DNA of 64,000 nt from a virus. The stretch lies in the IMG/VR virus record IMGVR_UViG_3300045944_000276, positions 1-64,000 of that record; one strand, 5' to 3'. A program made the translations under genes and the position numbers. The first letter of the stretch is position 1. Each line of letters opens with the position of its first letter. The notes under the pieces are model-generated. The model was not told the origin of the DNA. It made no database searches and saw only the letters and a list, made by a program, of their open reading frames with translations. Of this stretch, positions 15,273 through 24,203 are shown piece by piece.

Positions 15273-15524
15273 ATGAGACCGACTCGCAAACTGACTGACA
15301 GCCGCTGCCAGTGCTCGGGCGGCGGGGAGTACTTCAGTTCGGACGCCGCCTTCGACATGCACCGGGTCGGGCGCTTTGGCGTGGACCGGCGCTGCATGAC
15401 GCCGGCTGACATGCGCGCCGCCGGCATGGCAAAGACGTCTGATGATTGGTGGGTTACCAGGCCCTACGATGGCCCCGTGCGCTCCGACGGTGACGCGCAG
15501 GACGCATTGGTAGGGGCCGGGTAG
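15273..15524 (+). CDS. Small Cys/His zinc-finger-like protein, 83 aa
   Basis: Contains C-x-C near residue 13, FDMHR, then RRCMTPADM and WWVT-PYDG. The copy at 51557-51811 agrees over most of its length (CQCSGC, AFDMHR, RRCMTPAEM). The Cys/His spacing suggests a single zinc finger. In both copies it is close to the integrase/att end of a prophage. Here the att-like repeats lie before it, whereas in the other copy they lie after it. Confidence 0.65.
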   Translation: MRPTRKLTDSRCQCSGGGEYFSSDAAFDMHRVGRFGVDRRCMTPADMRAAGMAKTSDDWWVTRPYDGPVRSDGDAQDALVGAG

Positions 15525-15585
15525 CCCTACCCCACAGCCCCCCCCCGGCCGGCGCGGCTTTTAAAGGCTCGGGGACACTGCACCT

Positions 15586-16575
15586 CTATGTCGCTTCGTT
15601 CAGGGGCAACTCAAGCGTGCTGCCTTTCTTCGGTGAGGCACGGTTGAGCATAACCAGAAAGGACTTCCATCCGTCGGCAGCATCCATCAGGAACATCAAG
15701 TTCAGGATGTGCTGCTTCAGTTCGGGGATGCCATAGTCAGTAGTAAAAAACTGGTGATGCTTTTCCTTTCTGTATCCCTTCTCAGTCCTCGGGTTTAGCT
15801 CGTCCAGTTTGTCCAGCACTCCCGGCGCAAGCCGGTCATAGACGATGTTGTTGGTGAGCTTGCCGACCAAAGGCGGGCGCTTTACCGACATGGGGTTGTA
15901 TTCCCATTTCCGGAGCCGGAATAGCTTCTTATAGAAATCATCGGGAAAGGTCTTTGCCCACTTCGCTTTCTCGGCGGTCAGGTACTTGTCGAGGATTGCT
16001 TGGAGGGCCTGCCGGTCCCGTACATCCTGGTAGCCGGTCGCCTCGTCAACGAGCGCGACTATGCCGATCTTGGAGAGGCTACGCACCAATATCTCAGCCT
16101 GAGCGGCTGTTGGCATTTGCCCCGGAGTCAAAGCGCCACCTTCGGCCCTTGCAGCGAGGTACACATCGCAGACCAGCGGGAGTAATTCAGCGCGATAACC
16201 CAAGATCTTCTTGCCCTTGATCGGCTGGTATTCAATGGGCTGCAGTACATCACGCAACTCTTGATTTATGAACGGTAAGAGGTTACTTGCGCCGATAAAA
16301 TTGGGCAGTCCGGTACGCTTGTAAGTGCCCTTCCACGGACGGCCCAGCGCAGTCATTAACGCCTTGCTGGTGAGCACGCGAACGCCTCCCGACAGCACCG
16401 CGACCGGCAGTTGTAGTTCTCCTATCTTCAGATTCCCTTCGTGAGTTGCCTTGGGCACTGACGCATCCCACCGCGCTTGGGCAGCTTTGGCGGCAATCTC
16501 GGATCGCTGCTCCGGAGTTAGCGCCTCCGCCCGCGCTACCCCACCCCTTGCCCTGCCTGTAACTTCGTCTTCCAT
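15586..16575 (-). CDS. P63C-domain protein, 329 aa
   Basis: The body matches the P63C family of phage and plasmid proteins of unknown function: LTSKALMTALGR, then GYRAELLPLVCDVYLAAR and the long LFRLRKWEYN and KEKHHQFFTTDYGIPEL segments. I start at ATG 16575 because GAGGAG lies nine bases upstream; longer starts run into the promoter. GC content is lower than in the phage genes around it, suggesting separate acquisition. Four phased repeats in its promoter (16574-16649) suggest tight, perhaps self, regulation. Confidence 0.75.
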   Translation of the reverse strand: MEDEVTGRARGGVARAEALTPEQRSEIAAKAAQARWDASVPKATHEGNLKIGELQLPVAVLSGGVRVLTSKALMTALGRPWKGTYKRTGLPNFIGASNLLPFINQELRDVLQPIEYQPIKGKKILGYRAELLPLVCDVYLAARAEGGALTPGQMPTAAQAEILVRSLSKIGIVALVDEATGYQDVRDRQALQAILDKYLTAEKAKWAKTFPDDFYKKLFRLRKWEYNPMSVKRPPLVGKLTNNIVYDRLAPGVLDKLDELNPRTEKGYRKEKHHQFFTTDYGIPELKQHILNLMFLMDAADGWKSFLVMLNRASPKKGSTLELPLNEAT

Positions 16576-16649
16576 GCTTGCATTCTCCTCATGAAGTGCT
16601 TGCATTATTACTGTGTACATGCAAGCATGTCAACTCAGAATGCAAGCAT
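16574..16649. repeat. Four phased ATGCWWGCAT operator repeats at the P63C promoter
   Basis: Copies at 16574-16583, 16596-16605 (one mismatch), 16619-16628 and 16640-16649. Start-to-start distances are 22, 23 and 21 bases, so all lie on one face of the helix. They overlap the start codon, the -10 edge, the spacer and the upstream edge of the promoter. Confidence 0.7.
16605..16633 (-). promoter_or_regulatory. Sigma-70 promoter of the P63C gene
   Basis: On the minus strand TTGACA (16633-16628), 17 bases, then TAATAA (16610-16605): close to consensus with ideal spacing. It lies 30 bases before the chosen start codon and inside the repeat array. Confidence 0.7.
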
Positions 16650-16758
16650 AGGACTTCAGGGGAGCCCACAGACGTCCGACTCGATCCTCAACGCTCGACC
16701 CTAAGCGTGGAAACTCCCTGTGAGTCGTGCTTCGCAATGCACGGACAGGAGAACCGAC

Positions 16759-17220
16759 ATGAAACGCACTCTTTTTGCCTCAACAAGGATCGCACGTACC
16801 GCCGCTATCACCGGAGTGCTCGCGATCACAATGGCTGGTTGTGCACCCACCACTGCGGTTGGTGTGCGGGAAATGGGGCCGGAGCGACGCTATGAATTCG
16901 TCGCGCCCGAAAACTATCAGCCGGTCTACCGAAAAATTCTTGAACAGGCCCGAAAGTGCCACCAAACCGGCTTGATCACCGCACAAATGGTGGTTCAAGG
17001 TGATCTCTATCACGACACTAAGAGCGGAACGATTACTGTCGCGCTCCATGGTGGACTCGGCGTAGACACCTATCAGGTAATAGACGTAGCTGCGATCGAC
17101 GAACAGCAAACGAGAGTGGTTGGACACTACTCTCTCGGTCCCGTGGAGAAGATCGGCGACACGCTAAAGGAATGGGTGCTCGAAAATTCGAAAGAATGTG
17201 CACCCAAGAAAAAGCAATAG
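16759..17220 (+). CDS. Putative lipoprotein, 153 aa
   Basis: ATG at 16759 has AGGAG eight bases upstream. The signal peptide has Lys/Arg at the start, a hydrophobic stretch and a lipobox ending AGC at about residue 28. The mature part has a YEFVAPENYQPVY segment and a Cys near each end. Not recognised beyond envelope lipoprotein. It is followed by its own terminator, so it is a single-gene unit, as expected for a lysogenic-conversion (moron) gene. Confidence 0.65.
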   Translation: MKRTLFASTRIARTAAITGVLAITMAGCAPTTAVGVREMGPERRYEFVAPENYQPVYRKILEQARKCHQTGLITAQMVVQGDLYHDTKSGTITVALHGGLGVDTYQVIDVAAIDEQQTRVVGHYSLGPVEKIGDTLKEWVLENSKECAPKKKQ

Positions 17221-17241
17221 CGAGTCCCGGCCGTGACCATG

Positions 17242-17264
17242 GCCCCGCTTCGGTGGGGCTTTTT
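17242..17264 (+). terminator. Rho-independent terminator after lipoprotein gene
   Basis: GCCCCGC stem, TTCG loop, GTGGGGC, then TTTTT. It lies 22 bases after the lipoprotein stop. Confidence 0.85.
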
Positions 17265-17411
17265 ATTTCCAGCAAGGCGCTATCGCCAAATGTCCGGCTC
17301 AGTGGCGCAATCGGTCAAACGAATGGCGCGGGAGGGAAAGCGCCCTGGGGCGCTGGCCCCTATAGTCCCCGAGTCGGCAATGGGCCGGATGACCAAGGAG
17401 CGATTACTTTT

Positions 17412-18026
17412 ATGGGGTCCAACTTTTTTACGCGGCAGGCCGGGCAATACCGCAATCAACTCGTGCAATCCTGCAGCGAGCTCCTGGGCGTTGCTGAAGG
17501 GCTAATCATCGATCGCAACCTGAGCGACGATGAAATCAAATTTCTTGATCGCTGGCTCGAGACTCACTCGGTCGTGTCATGCGACTGGCCAGGAGACGTT
17601 CTGCACGCCCGCGTCAAGGCCGTTCTAGCAGATGGCATCATTGCCGACGTCGAGCGCGACCACCTGCTGGAAACGCTGCGCCAGATCATCGGGGGGAGAC
17701 TCGACGCTATTGCCGAGTCTCCCCGAGTGAACGAACTCGCCCTGGATAAGGTATCGAGCATCACCTTCGAAGGGGCAAGCTTCTGCATGACCGCAGAATT
17801 CCTGTTTGGACCGCGCACAATCTGCGAGGCAGCGACCGTTAAACGTGGCGGGGTCATCAGCAAAGGTGTGAACAAGCGCCTGACCTACCTCGTGGTAGGC
17901 GGCCTGGGCAGCGACGAGTGGAAGCACGGCAGTTGGGGCACCAAGATCGATAAGGCAATGAAACACAAGCGCAACGGCGTCCCGCTGCAAATCATCCACG
18001 AAGACGTTTGGGCAGCATCAATGTAG
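17412..18026 (+). CDS. BRCT-domain protein, 204 aa
   Basis: The N-terminal half (about 1-110) is helical and acidic with no recognised motif (EGLIIDRNLSDDEI-like). The C-terminal half is a BRCT domain: ITFEGASFCMTAEF, then EAATVKRGGVISKGVNKRLTYLVVG and a closing GVPLQIIHEDVW, as in DNA ligase A. GGAG lies ten bases before ATG. It probably binds DNA ends or partners in repair. It is cargo rather than a core phage gene, since the B/C junction lacks it. The 150 bases before it hold no gene I can see. Confidence 0.75.
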   Translation: MGSNFFTRQAGQYRNQLVQSCSELLGVAEGLIIDRNLSDDEIKFLDRWLETHSVVSCDWPGDVLHARVKAVLADGIIADVERDHLLETLRQIIGGRLDAIAESPRVNELALDKVSSITFEGASFCMTAEFLFGPRTICEAATVKRGGVISKGVNKRLTYLVVGGLGSDEWKHGSWGTKIDKAMKHKRNGVPLQIIHEDVWAASM

Positions 18027-18036
18027 CGATTGTCGG

Positions 18037-18252
18037 CTACTCCGGCGCGCTCCCCGGCGCGACGCGGGTGTGCTCCAGGGTGCTGCCGGGCTCGCACTGG
18101 TAGGAGGTCTCGACCGTCCGCGTATAGGTGCAGGCGCCCTCCACCTTGAGCGATGAGCAGCCGGTCATCGCCATCACGACGAACGCGAGCACAAGCGCGA
18201 CGACCGCGACGGCCCACAGCGGCGGCTCGCCGCGTTCATCCTCGCGCTTCAT
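18037..18252 (-). CDS. Small lipoprotein at left end of prophage B, 71 aa
   Basis: A transmembrane/signal segment (about residues 12-29) runs into a lipobox-like MTGC, followed by a conserved VEGACTY-RTV-TSYQC part with two further Cys. The homologue in C is 52075-52272. It is the last gene of the late operon. An outer-membrane spanin-like or exclusion lipoprotein is possible, but no partner gene is seen. Confidence 0.65.
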   Translation of the reverse strand: MKREDERGEPPLWAVAVVALVLAFVVMAMTGCSSLKVEGACTYTRTVETSYQCEPGSTLEHTRVAPGSAPE

Positions 18253-18409
18253 GCGGTGGCCCCGGCACCGTCGGCGAGTTCGGTCCCACCTTCACGACTT
18301 CCTGTCCCGTCAGCTTGAGCCACAGCGGCAGCGCCTCGCCGAGCGGGCGGGTCGTCAGCACCTGCACCAGGTAGGCGACCTCCTGGTCCTCGAGCTTGCC
18401 GTTGGTCAT
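18236..18409 (-). CDS. Conserved small protein after tail fibre, 57 aa
   Basis: ATG at 18409 overlaps the fibre stop. Shares EQEVAYLVQVL-RPL-E-LPLWLKLTGQEV-type sequence with the 56-residue product of 52277-52447 in prophage C. Helical, acidic N-terminus, Pro-rich C-terminus. It could be a fibre assembly helper. Function unknown. Confidence 0.6.
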   Translation of the reverse strand: MTNGKLEDQEVAYLVQVLTTRPLGEALPLWLKLTGQEVVKVGPNSPTVPGPPHEARG

Positions 18410-19875
18410 GCGGGCGCGCCCTCCAGTGTCTTGAGTCGTGTATCGAGCTCGCGGATCGCCTCGATGATCGGCGCGGCGAGCGCCATGTAATTCAGCGACG
18501 CGAATTTGCGACTCGGCTGATCCGCTTCGAGCGGAGCGGGTTCGTTATTGAAAACGAGTTCAGGAAATTCCGGTTCCACGTCCTGCGCGACTAGACCGAT
18601 ATCTTCACGCTGCGAAAACGGATTGAAATAACGAATGCCATGCAAGCGCAGCACCTTGTCCAGCGATGGACCCAATGAACGAATGTTCTGTTTAAGACTG
18701 CGATCCGAAACCGGATTGACTGAACCGACAGTCAGTTGACCCGTTCCTCCCGTGAGATACATATCCCATCCGCCAGCGGGACCGTTTGCAGACGAACGTC
18801 CCCAATACATGCCGCCGGTCTGAGTGTGTATCGACCACGAAACAATTCCGGGTTCCAGAAAACCTATCGAAGGTTGCCCGCCGCTGACGCCTTCGAGCAA
18901 CAACGGCGCTTGATCGTTGAGGGCTATGGAGCCAGCCCAATTCCCAAGTATCCTGACTTGCGGATGCCCAGACGCGACTCTCCGTATGGACATGTCACCG
19001 GCAGTGTTGAACGAGCCTGTGCGATTGATAGTGAATCGTATGCTGCCGGTATTGGTCGCAGTTTCTACCAGATCGATTCCGGCATAGACCGTTCCGAGCG
19101 TTTGATGAAATGTTTTCAGCGAAGCGCCTGCATTGCCGCCATCATATGCGCCGCCCTGAACAAGCAAGCAAGCGCCGCCGGACAGATTGCCGAACGTGTG
19201 ATCGCCGTTAGATGATCCGGCACCTATGGGAACCCATGCATACGGCGTCACTACACCGAGGCCTCGCAGATTGCTCGTTGACTTGAGCCTTATAGGACCA
19301 AATATGTTTGAGCTCCCACTACAAAATTCCACGGAATCGTTCCAGACGCCGACACCGGGAACATCCGGCACCTGCGTTCCAGTGCTATACATGCCATTCA
19401 GTCTGTTGAATCCATTCGCAGTCAAAGTGCCCGTCACGTTTGCCGGGCCGTTGAGCGTAGTGGCGATCCCGGTCCCAGTAGCCAACGCCGTCGCTGTAAC
19501 GCCTAACACGCCGACGCCGCTCACGATCATTTGCATCGAACCCGCAGCGGAACGGATGATGCCCATCGTCGGCTCGTTCGCCCATGTGATACCGGGCGCA
19601 GCGATCGTGCCGTCAGGAAATGGCTGCGGTATGCCGATGTTCGTCGTCGGATTCATGCCGCCGATGATCACGTCGCCGGTTGCCGTCGCCATCTTCAATC
19701 GCCAATCCGTGCTGCTGACTTGATCGACCCACAGCATTCCGGGCGTCGCATACGGGGGACGCGCTGCGCCCGCGTGCGTGGAGTGCAGCGCCGTGCGCCA
19801 CTGATTCAGATCGGCGGCGAGTTGCGTGCCGGTCTTTACGTTTGGATCAATCGTGCCGAAATCGAATTGACTCAT
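18406..19875 (-). CDS. Tail fibre with S74 intramolecular chaperone (prophage B), 489 aa
   Basis: The first 80 residues (MSQFDFGTIDPNVKTGTQL onward) are an attachment part shared with the fibre of prophage C. A variable, glycine-rich beta region follows. The last about 110 residues form a peptidase S74 chaperone with SDRSLKQNI (Ser and Lys of self-cleavage) and DIGLVAQDV. It trims itself after trimer folding, so the C-terminal part is lost from the mature fibre. It should bind the host receptor. Start ATG 19875 overlaps the stop of the tail-hub gene. Confidence 0.85.
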   Translation of the reverse strand: MSQFDFGTIDPNVKTGTQLAADLNQWRTALHSTHAGAARPPYATPGMLWVDQVSSTDWRLKMATATGDVIIGGMNPTTNIGIPQPFPDGTIAAPGITWANEPTMGIIRSAAGSMQMIVSGVGVLGVTATALATGTGIATTLNGPANVTGTLTANGFNRLNGMYSTGTQVPDVPGVGVWNDSVEFCSGSSNIFGPIRLKSTSNLRGLGVVTPYAWVPIGAGSSNGDHTFGNLSGGACLLVQGGAYDGGNAGASLKTFHQTLGTVYAGIDLVETATNTGSIRFTINRTGSFNTAGDMSIRRVASGHPQVRILGNWAGSIALNDQAPLLLEGVSGGQPSIGFLEPGIVSWSIHTQTGGMYWGRSSANGPAGGWDMYLTGGTGQLTVGSVNPVSDRSLKQNIRSLGPSLDKVLRLHGIRYFNPFSQREDIGLVAQDVEPEFPELVFNNEPAPLEADQPSRKFASLNYMALAAPIIEAIRELDTRLKTLEGAPA

Positions 19876-22800
19876 GCTGCCCTCCGTGTGATGACGCGTC
19901 GCGCTGGTTGCCGCGCGCCCTTGACCGTAAGCGCGTCGATCACGCGCGTTGATTCCATGCCGTAGCCCTTCGCTAGCCAATCGAACTGCCGCGCGACCGA
20001 TCCTGCGCCGTTCAGGAACTCGATGTCGAAGCCGTTCCTGTCGGCGTTGCTGATGACGTGCCGATCCCCCACGCTCACGGTGTCGCCCGTGATCCCGAGC
20101 GCGGGCCGTTCCTTGAACGCGGGCTGATAAAGAACGCGCATGCCGCCAGCGGGACAGGCTACGTCGTATTGACCGTCAACCCTGTCCGTCATATCGATCT
20201 CGATCCACGCCTCGCCGATCAGCGCGCCCACGTCGGGCACGGCATCCGGCCCGATGTATTCAGCGACGAGACGGAACTGGAATTGCTGCCCGATGTAGTC
20301 GCCGACCTGGAAACGCCGCCACGCGCCGAAGTTCGATTCGCCTAGTCCGATTGGGATCGCCGATGCGAGCGGTGTCCATTCCGACATCGTGCCCTCGGCG
20401 GTTACCCATCTGATCTCGTGCCACACGTCCACGAGTTCCGCGATTGCGGATACCGCGCCCGTGTCGAGCACGACCGAGCCGCCGATGGGCGTCGCGCTCG
20501 CAAGCGGAAGCCACGTTGCCATGACCGAATTCGCCGCGACTGCGCCGCCCGCAATCTTGCTCGTGAAGCGCGTCTGGAAGATCGCGCCGCCGTCGTAGAG
20601 GTCCGCGTAGTAATACTCCGCGCGCTGCGCGTAGGTTCCCGGCGTAAGCTGCTCCGTCTCTAACGCGCCGCCCGCGAGCTTGAAATTGCTCTTGCTCCCC
20701 GGCCAGCCCTCTGGCTTGTCGTCCCACGTGGCGATTACGTTCAGTTGCCAGATGTTCTCCCCCGGCGTGAACGAGCTCGCGAATTCATCCGAGCGGTTGC
20801 CGCTCGTGTCGATGGTCTTGATGTAATACGTTCCCAATCTGCTCGGCACATCCATCGAGCGCGTCGGGTAAGCGATCTGCGGCGCGAGAAGCGTCGATGC
20901 GCCATACGTCGCGCCATCGACGCGCGGATCGTAGCGGACCTCGTAGAAGTCGATATCCGGATCGCCGGGGTGCTCCCAGTTGAGCGTGATGGAATCGCGC
21001 TTCAAATCGAGATCGAAGATAGGCGGCGCATTGGGCTTCGTGAAATCGCCAATCAGGTTGTCACACGTAGCGGGCGTCTCGGCGAGCGTGCGCTTCGCGC
21101 CGAAGGCATTGACGCCGAGAACCCACACGCAGAAGTGCGTGCCGGGATAGGAGCGCAGCACGGACAAGTCGATGTCCTGCAGCCACTCCAGGTGCGGCGC
21201 ATTGGAGCGCCCGAGGAGGACCGGCGTGCCGCCCTCGTGCAGATCCCACGCGAGCCACACTTCGTAGTTGACGTGCGTCGGCGCTACGTAGTCGCGCCAG
21301 TCGAAGGAGACCGTCAGGAGCGGCCGGCGATTCGCGTAGACGATTTTCTGCAGGATCGTGACGCGCGCGATCGGCGGGGGCGCGATGATGGACAGGTCGT
21401 GATCGACGACCGGATCGTAGGGCGGGATCGCGCCGGTGTCCGCGCCGAAGATCGCCGCGCCCGCGTAGGGCACGAGCGTGAGCGACGCCGCCAGGTCGGG
21501 CTGCGGATTGATCGCGGCGACCAGGAACGGGTAAGTGACGCGGGACATTTCTCCCCACACGTGGAGATCGCCGACTCTGACGTTGCCCGTCGGGACCGGC
21601 GCCTGGGGAACGACGGTGTAGGCGTCAACTTGCGCGCCGTATTGCCCCTGGTGGATGAGTCCGTCCTGCGCGCGGATCGTGAATCCGAAAGCGTTCGGCG
21701 TGCCCCCAAAATCGACCGGCTCCGTCAGCGTCCACTGATCGGCATATCCATCGCCGTTGTAGTGGACGTCTTTCAGACGCGACGGCAGTCCGCCGAGCAT
21801 GGGCACGTCGTGCGCGACATGCACGAGATCGCCACGCGTGCAGATGAGGTTCTCGAGGTCCACGTCGAGCGTCCATGACTCCTGCCGGTGGATGCCCTGC
21901 GCCATGCGGTAGCGCGCATCGCACCATACCTGGTAGTCGCGCGTGACGCCGGGGAACTCGATCTGCTCGAATACGCTCGCATTGCCGAAGTTGTAGCCGT
22001 CGTTGTAGACGACGAACTCCTCGACCTTCCAGGTGTGCCGGTTCATGAACTTCGCGCGGAACGCGTGCGGCGCTTCGATGAAGGTGCGCGTCCCTTGGAA
22101 GCCCCTGGAGTTGTGCGGCGTGAATACCTGAACCGGCGTCGTCCTGGGCTGGTCGATGATGACGCGCAGTCTCCCGTCTCCCGGCGTGAGCGTCGCGCGC
22201 CCCGCGGCCGTGATGGTCTGCGCGAGCGCGAAGATCGTCGTGTTGTAGTCCACGACGTGATCGAACTTCGCGCGCATGTTGCCCGTCGCCGGATGGATGG
22301 AATCGCAGTAGTCGGCCCAATCGATGAAACTCTGCCAGTCGATCTTCGCGTCCGTGATGGGGCGCTTGTTCTGCTTTCCGCGCAGCACCTCGAGGAGACA
22401 CCACGCCGGATTGTTGGAGATTTCGTAGCGCCACGCCCCGGCGCGATACACCATTAGATACGACTGCGCGAAGCATGAGAGCTCCTCCAGGACGCCGCTC
22501 ACCTGGTCATTCGCCTTCACGCGCAGTTCGAGCAACGTGTGCTCGGTTCGCAGATTGATCGCGGGCACGGTTGCGAGGATCGTCGTCACGCCCGCAAGGA
22601 TCATGTCGCCGTAGACCGTGCGGTCGTCGCCGAAGCCCGCCGCTTGCAGCGCGCGGATCGTGTAGCGCCGGCCCGTAACCATTTCCGCCGTCGGGCGCAC
22701 CGTGACCGAGAGCGCCAATTGCTGGATGCGTGAGTCGCGGATTTCGTAAGTGCCGCCGACATCGTAGAGCGTGACGAGCGGCGGCGAAGCGTAGGTCTCC

Positions 22801-24203
22801 GTCGTGTATCCATCCTCGCCCGTTACGTTGAGATATACCTGCGTCACGATTTCCGTTTGCAGCGGCGGCGATATGCCGACCATGACGGGCGTCGTGCCGA
22901 CGTTCCCCTGTATCGTGTAAGTCGTGCCGTTGTATGCGAAGTGCGCGCCAGCGCCCATCGCGAAGGTCGTCGCGCGCAGCGTGATCGCTGTCGTGCCGAC
23001 TGGGTAGCCGTCCGTGGAAGTGTAGGTGCGCGGCCGGATCACGCGCTCCCCAACGCGCGGCACGCGCAGGTCGCCACCGTCCGTTCGATCTGGCGGCGGT
23101 CCTCCCCATGATCCCTCCGGGTCATCCGGATTGGGGCTGGCGGAATAATCCGAGCGCAGTTGTTGGCCGCCCGTCACTTCCGCATTCGTGCCCGACGCCT
23201 GATTGATCGGGCGCGAGGACCACCACTGATAGGAACCCTCGACGGGTCGCCAGTTCTCCTGTTCGTAGTCGGCATATTGCAGGTAGAACTTGACGATGTT
23301 CTGGAGCGCCCCGCCGCTCGCCTGGTCGATTGCCGCGACGCCCTGCGGGAATACGAACGTGACGACGAAGTAGCCTGCATCCGTCACGGTATCGACCTGA
23401 TGCCACGCGCCGTCACTCAATTGCAGGTTGTATTGGTCGTCGTGACGCGCGCCCCAATACCATGCGAGACCCGGCGTCCTGGTGTTGCGGTGGACGTAGT
23501 AGCTCGCGTTCTGGAAATAGCTGATGTGGCTCGCGCCGATGCGAACGTCGCTCACTTCGTAGTCGCCCGCGCCGATGTCGTAGAGCGTCGTCATGTATTG
23601 ATCGTCGCCGTAGACTTCCACGATGGGACGACCGACGACGACCGGCCAGACGCGATGCGTGCCGAATACGCGGCGCACCGGCCCGAACGGATCGAGGACG
23701 TTACTTTGCCCCTGCAGCGAGTAGGTCGGCGACGCGGACGCGCTGCTGGTGGATGCGCTCGCCGCCGAGATCGACGGCGTCGAGGGCTTGAAGAGCGCGC
23801 CCAATGCGAGGTTCGCCGCCATGCCGATCGCCCCGCTCAGCGCCGCCGTGTAGGTGACGCCGAAGGCGATCGTCGCTCCTCCGGCGTAGGCCGTTCCCGC
23901 GAGCAGCGCGCCCGCCACATACGGCGCGACGACGGCAATCGCAATCGAGGCGATCAGCGCAAGCGCGTTCTTTTTACCGCCACCGCCCTTGCCCGGGACG
24001 ATGGCGACGATGACCGTCGCGTGTGCCTTCGGCGTGACGCTCGGCCACCACTCGCGCGGGATCTCGACGCCGTTCACCGCGACGACGATGAACTCCGCGT
24101 CGATCGACGGGGCGAAAGCCTCGACCAGTTGCGCACAGGTCATGCCCTCCTCGGCGAAGCCTCTCGAGCGACGCTTGTCGAGCCGCTGCGTTAGAACTTC
24201 CAC
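19872..24203 (-). CDS. Central tail hub/tip protein, I-J-like fusion (prophage B), 1443 aa
   Basis: Residues 1-60 look like the ubiquitin-like fold of lambda gpI (VVAVNGVEIPREWW), followed by hydrophobic segments at about 78-130. The rest is a giant J-like tip attachment protein, including a fibronectin-III-like module around residues 1060-1150 (NWEHPGDPDIDFYEVRYD). It forms the tail tip and contacts the host. The prophage C copy (53562-57878) agrees over its entire length. It overlaps the NlpC/P60 gene start by 13 bases. Confidence 0.88.
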   Translation of the reverse strand: MEVLTQRLDKRRSRGFAEEGMTCAQLVEAFAPSIDAEFIVVAVNGVEIPREWWPSVTPKAHATVIVAIVPGKGGGGKKNALALIASIAIAVVAPYVAGALLAGTAYAGGATIAFGVTYTAALSGAIGMAANLALGALFKPSTPSISAASASTSSASASPTYSLQGQSNVLDPFGPVRRVFGTHRVWPVVVGRPIVEVYGDDQYMTTLYDIGAGDYEVSDVRIGASHISYFQNASYYVHRNTRTPGLAWYWGARHDDQYNLQLSDGAWHQVDTVTDAGYFVVTFVFPQGVAAIDQASGGALQNIVKFYLQYADYEQENWRPVEGSYQWWSSRPINQASGTNAEVTGGQQLRSDYSASPNPDDPEGSWGGPPPDRTDGGDLRVPRVGERVIRPRTYTSTDGYPVGTTAITLRATTFAMGAGAHFAYNGTTYTIQGNVGTTPVMVGISPPLQTEIVTQVYLNVTGEDGYTTETYASPPLVTLYDVGGTYEIRDSRIQQLALSVTVRPTAEMVTGRRYTIRALQAAGFGDDRTVYGDMILAGVTTILATVPAINLRTEHTLLELRVKANDQVSGVLEELSCFAQSYLMVYRAGAWRYEISNNPAWCLLEVLRGKQNKRPITDAKIDWQSFIDWADYCDSIHPATGNMRAKFDHVVDYNTTIFALAQTITAAGRATLTPGDGRLRVIIDQPRTTPVQVFTPHNSRGFQGTRTFIEAPHAFRAKFMNRHTWKVEEFVVYNDGYNFGNASVFEQIEFPGVTRDYQVWCDARYRMAQGIHRQESWTLDVDLENLICTRGDLVHVAHDVPMLGGLPSRLKDVHYNGDGYADQWTLTEPVDFGGTPNAFGFTIRAQDGLIHQGQYGAQVDAYTVVPQAPVPTGNVRVGDLHVWGEMSRVTYPFLVAAINPQPDLAASLTLVPYAGAAIFGADTGAIPPYDPVVDHDLSIIAPPPIARVTILQKIVYANRRPLLTVSFDWRDYVAPTHVNYEVWLAWDLHEGGTPVLLGRSNAPHLEWLQDIDLSVLRSYPGTHFCVWVLGVNAFGAKRTLAETPATCDNLIGDFTKPNAPPIFDLDLKRDSITLNWEHPGDPDIDFYEVRYDPRVDGATYGASTLLAPQIAYPTRSMDVPSRLGTYYIKTIDTSGNRSDEFASSFTPGENIWQLNVIATWDDKPEGWPGSKSNFKLAGGALETEQLTPGTYAQRAEYYYADLYDGGAIFQTRFTSKIAGGAVAANSVMATWLPLASATPIGGSVVLDTGAVSAIAELVDVWHEIRWVTAEGTMSEWTPLASAIPIGLGESNFGAWRRFQVGDYIGQQFQFRLVAEYIGPDAVPDVGALIGEAWIEIDMTDRVDGQYDVACPAGGMRVLYQPAFKERPALGITGDTVSVGDRHVISNADRNGFDIEFLNGAGSVARQFDWLAKGYGMESTRVIDALTVKGARQPARRVITRRAA

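Noticed and set aside
15525-15585. A short gene or terminator between the zinc-finger and P63C genes
   Set aside because: Only GC-rich low-complexity DNA with a weak stem and no T-run; nothing supported.
20745-21878. Open frames of 340-380 codons opposite the tail hub genes
   Set aside because: Same shadow effect of high third-position GC; Arg/Asp/Val-rich with no ribosome site or homology to each other beyond the conserved opposite strand.
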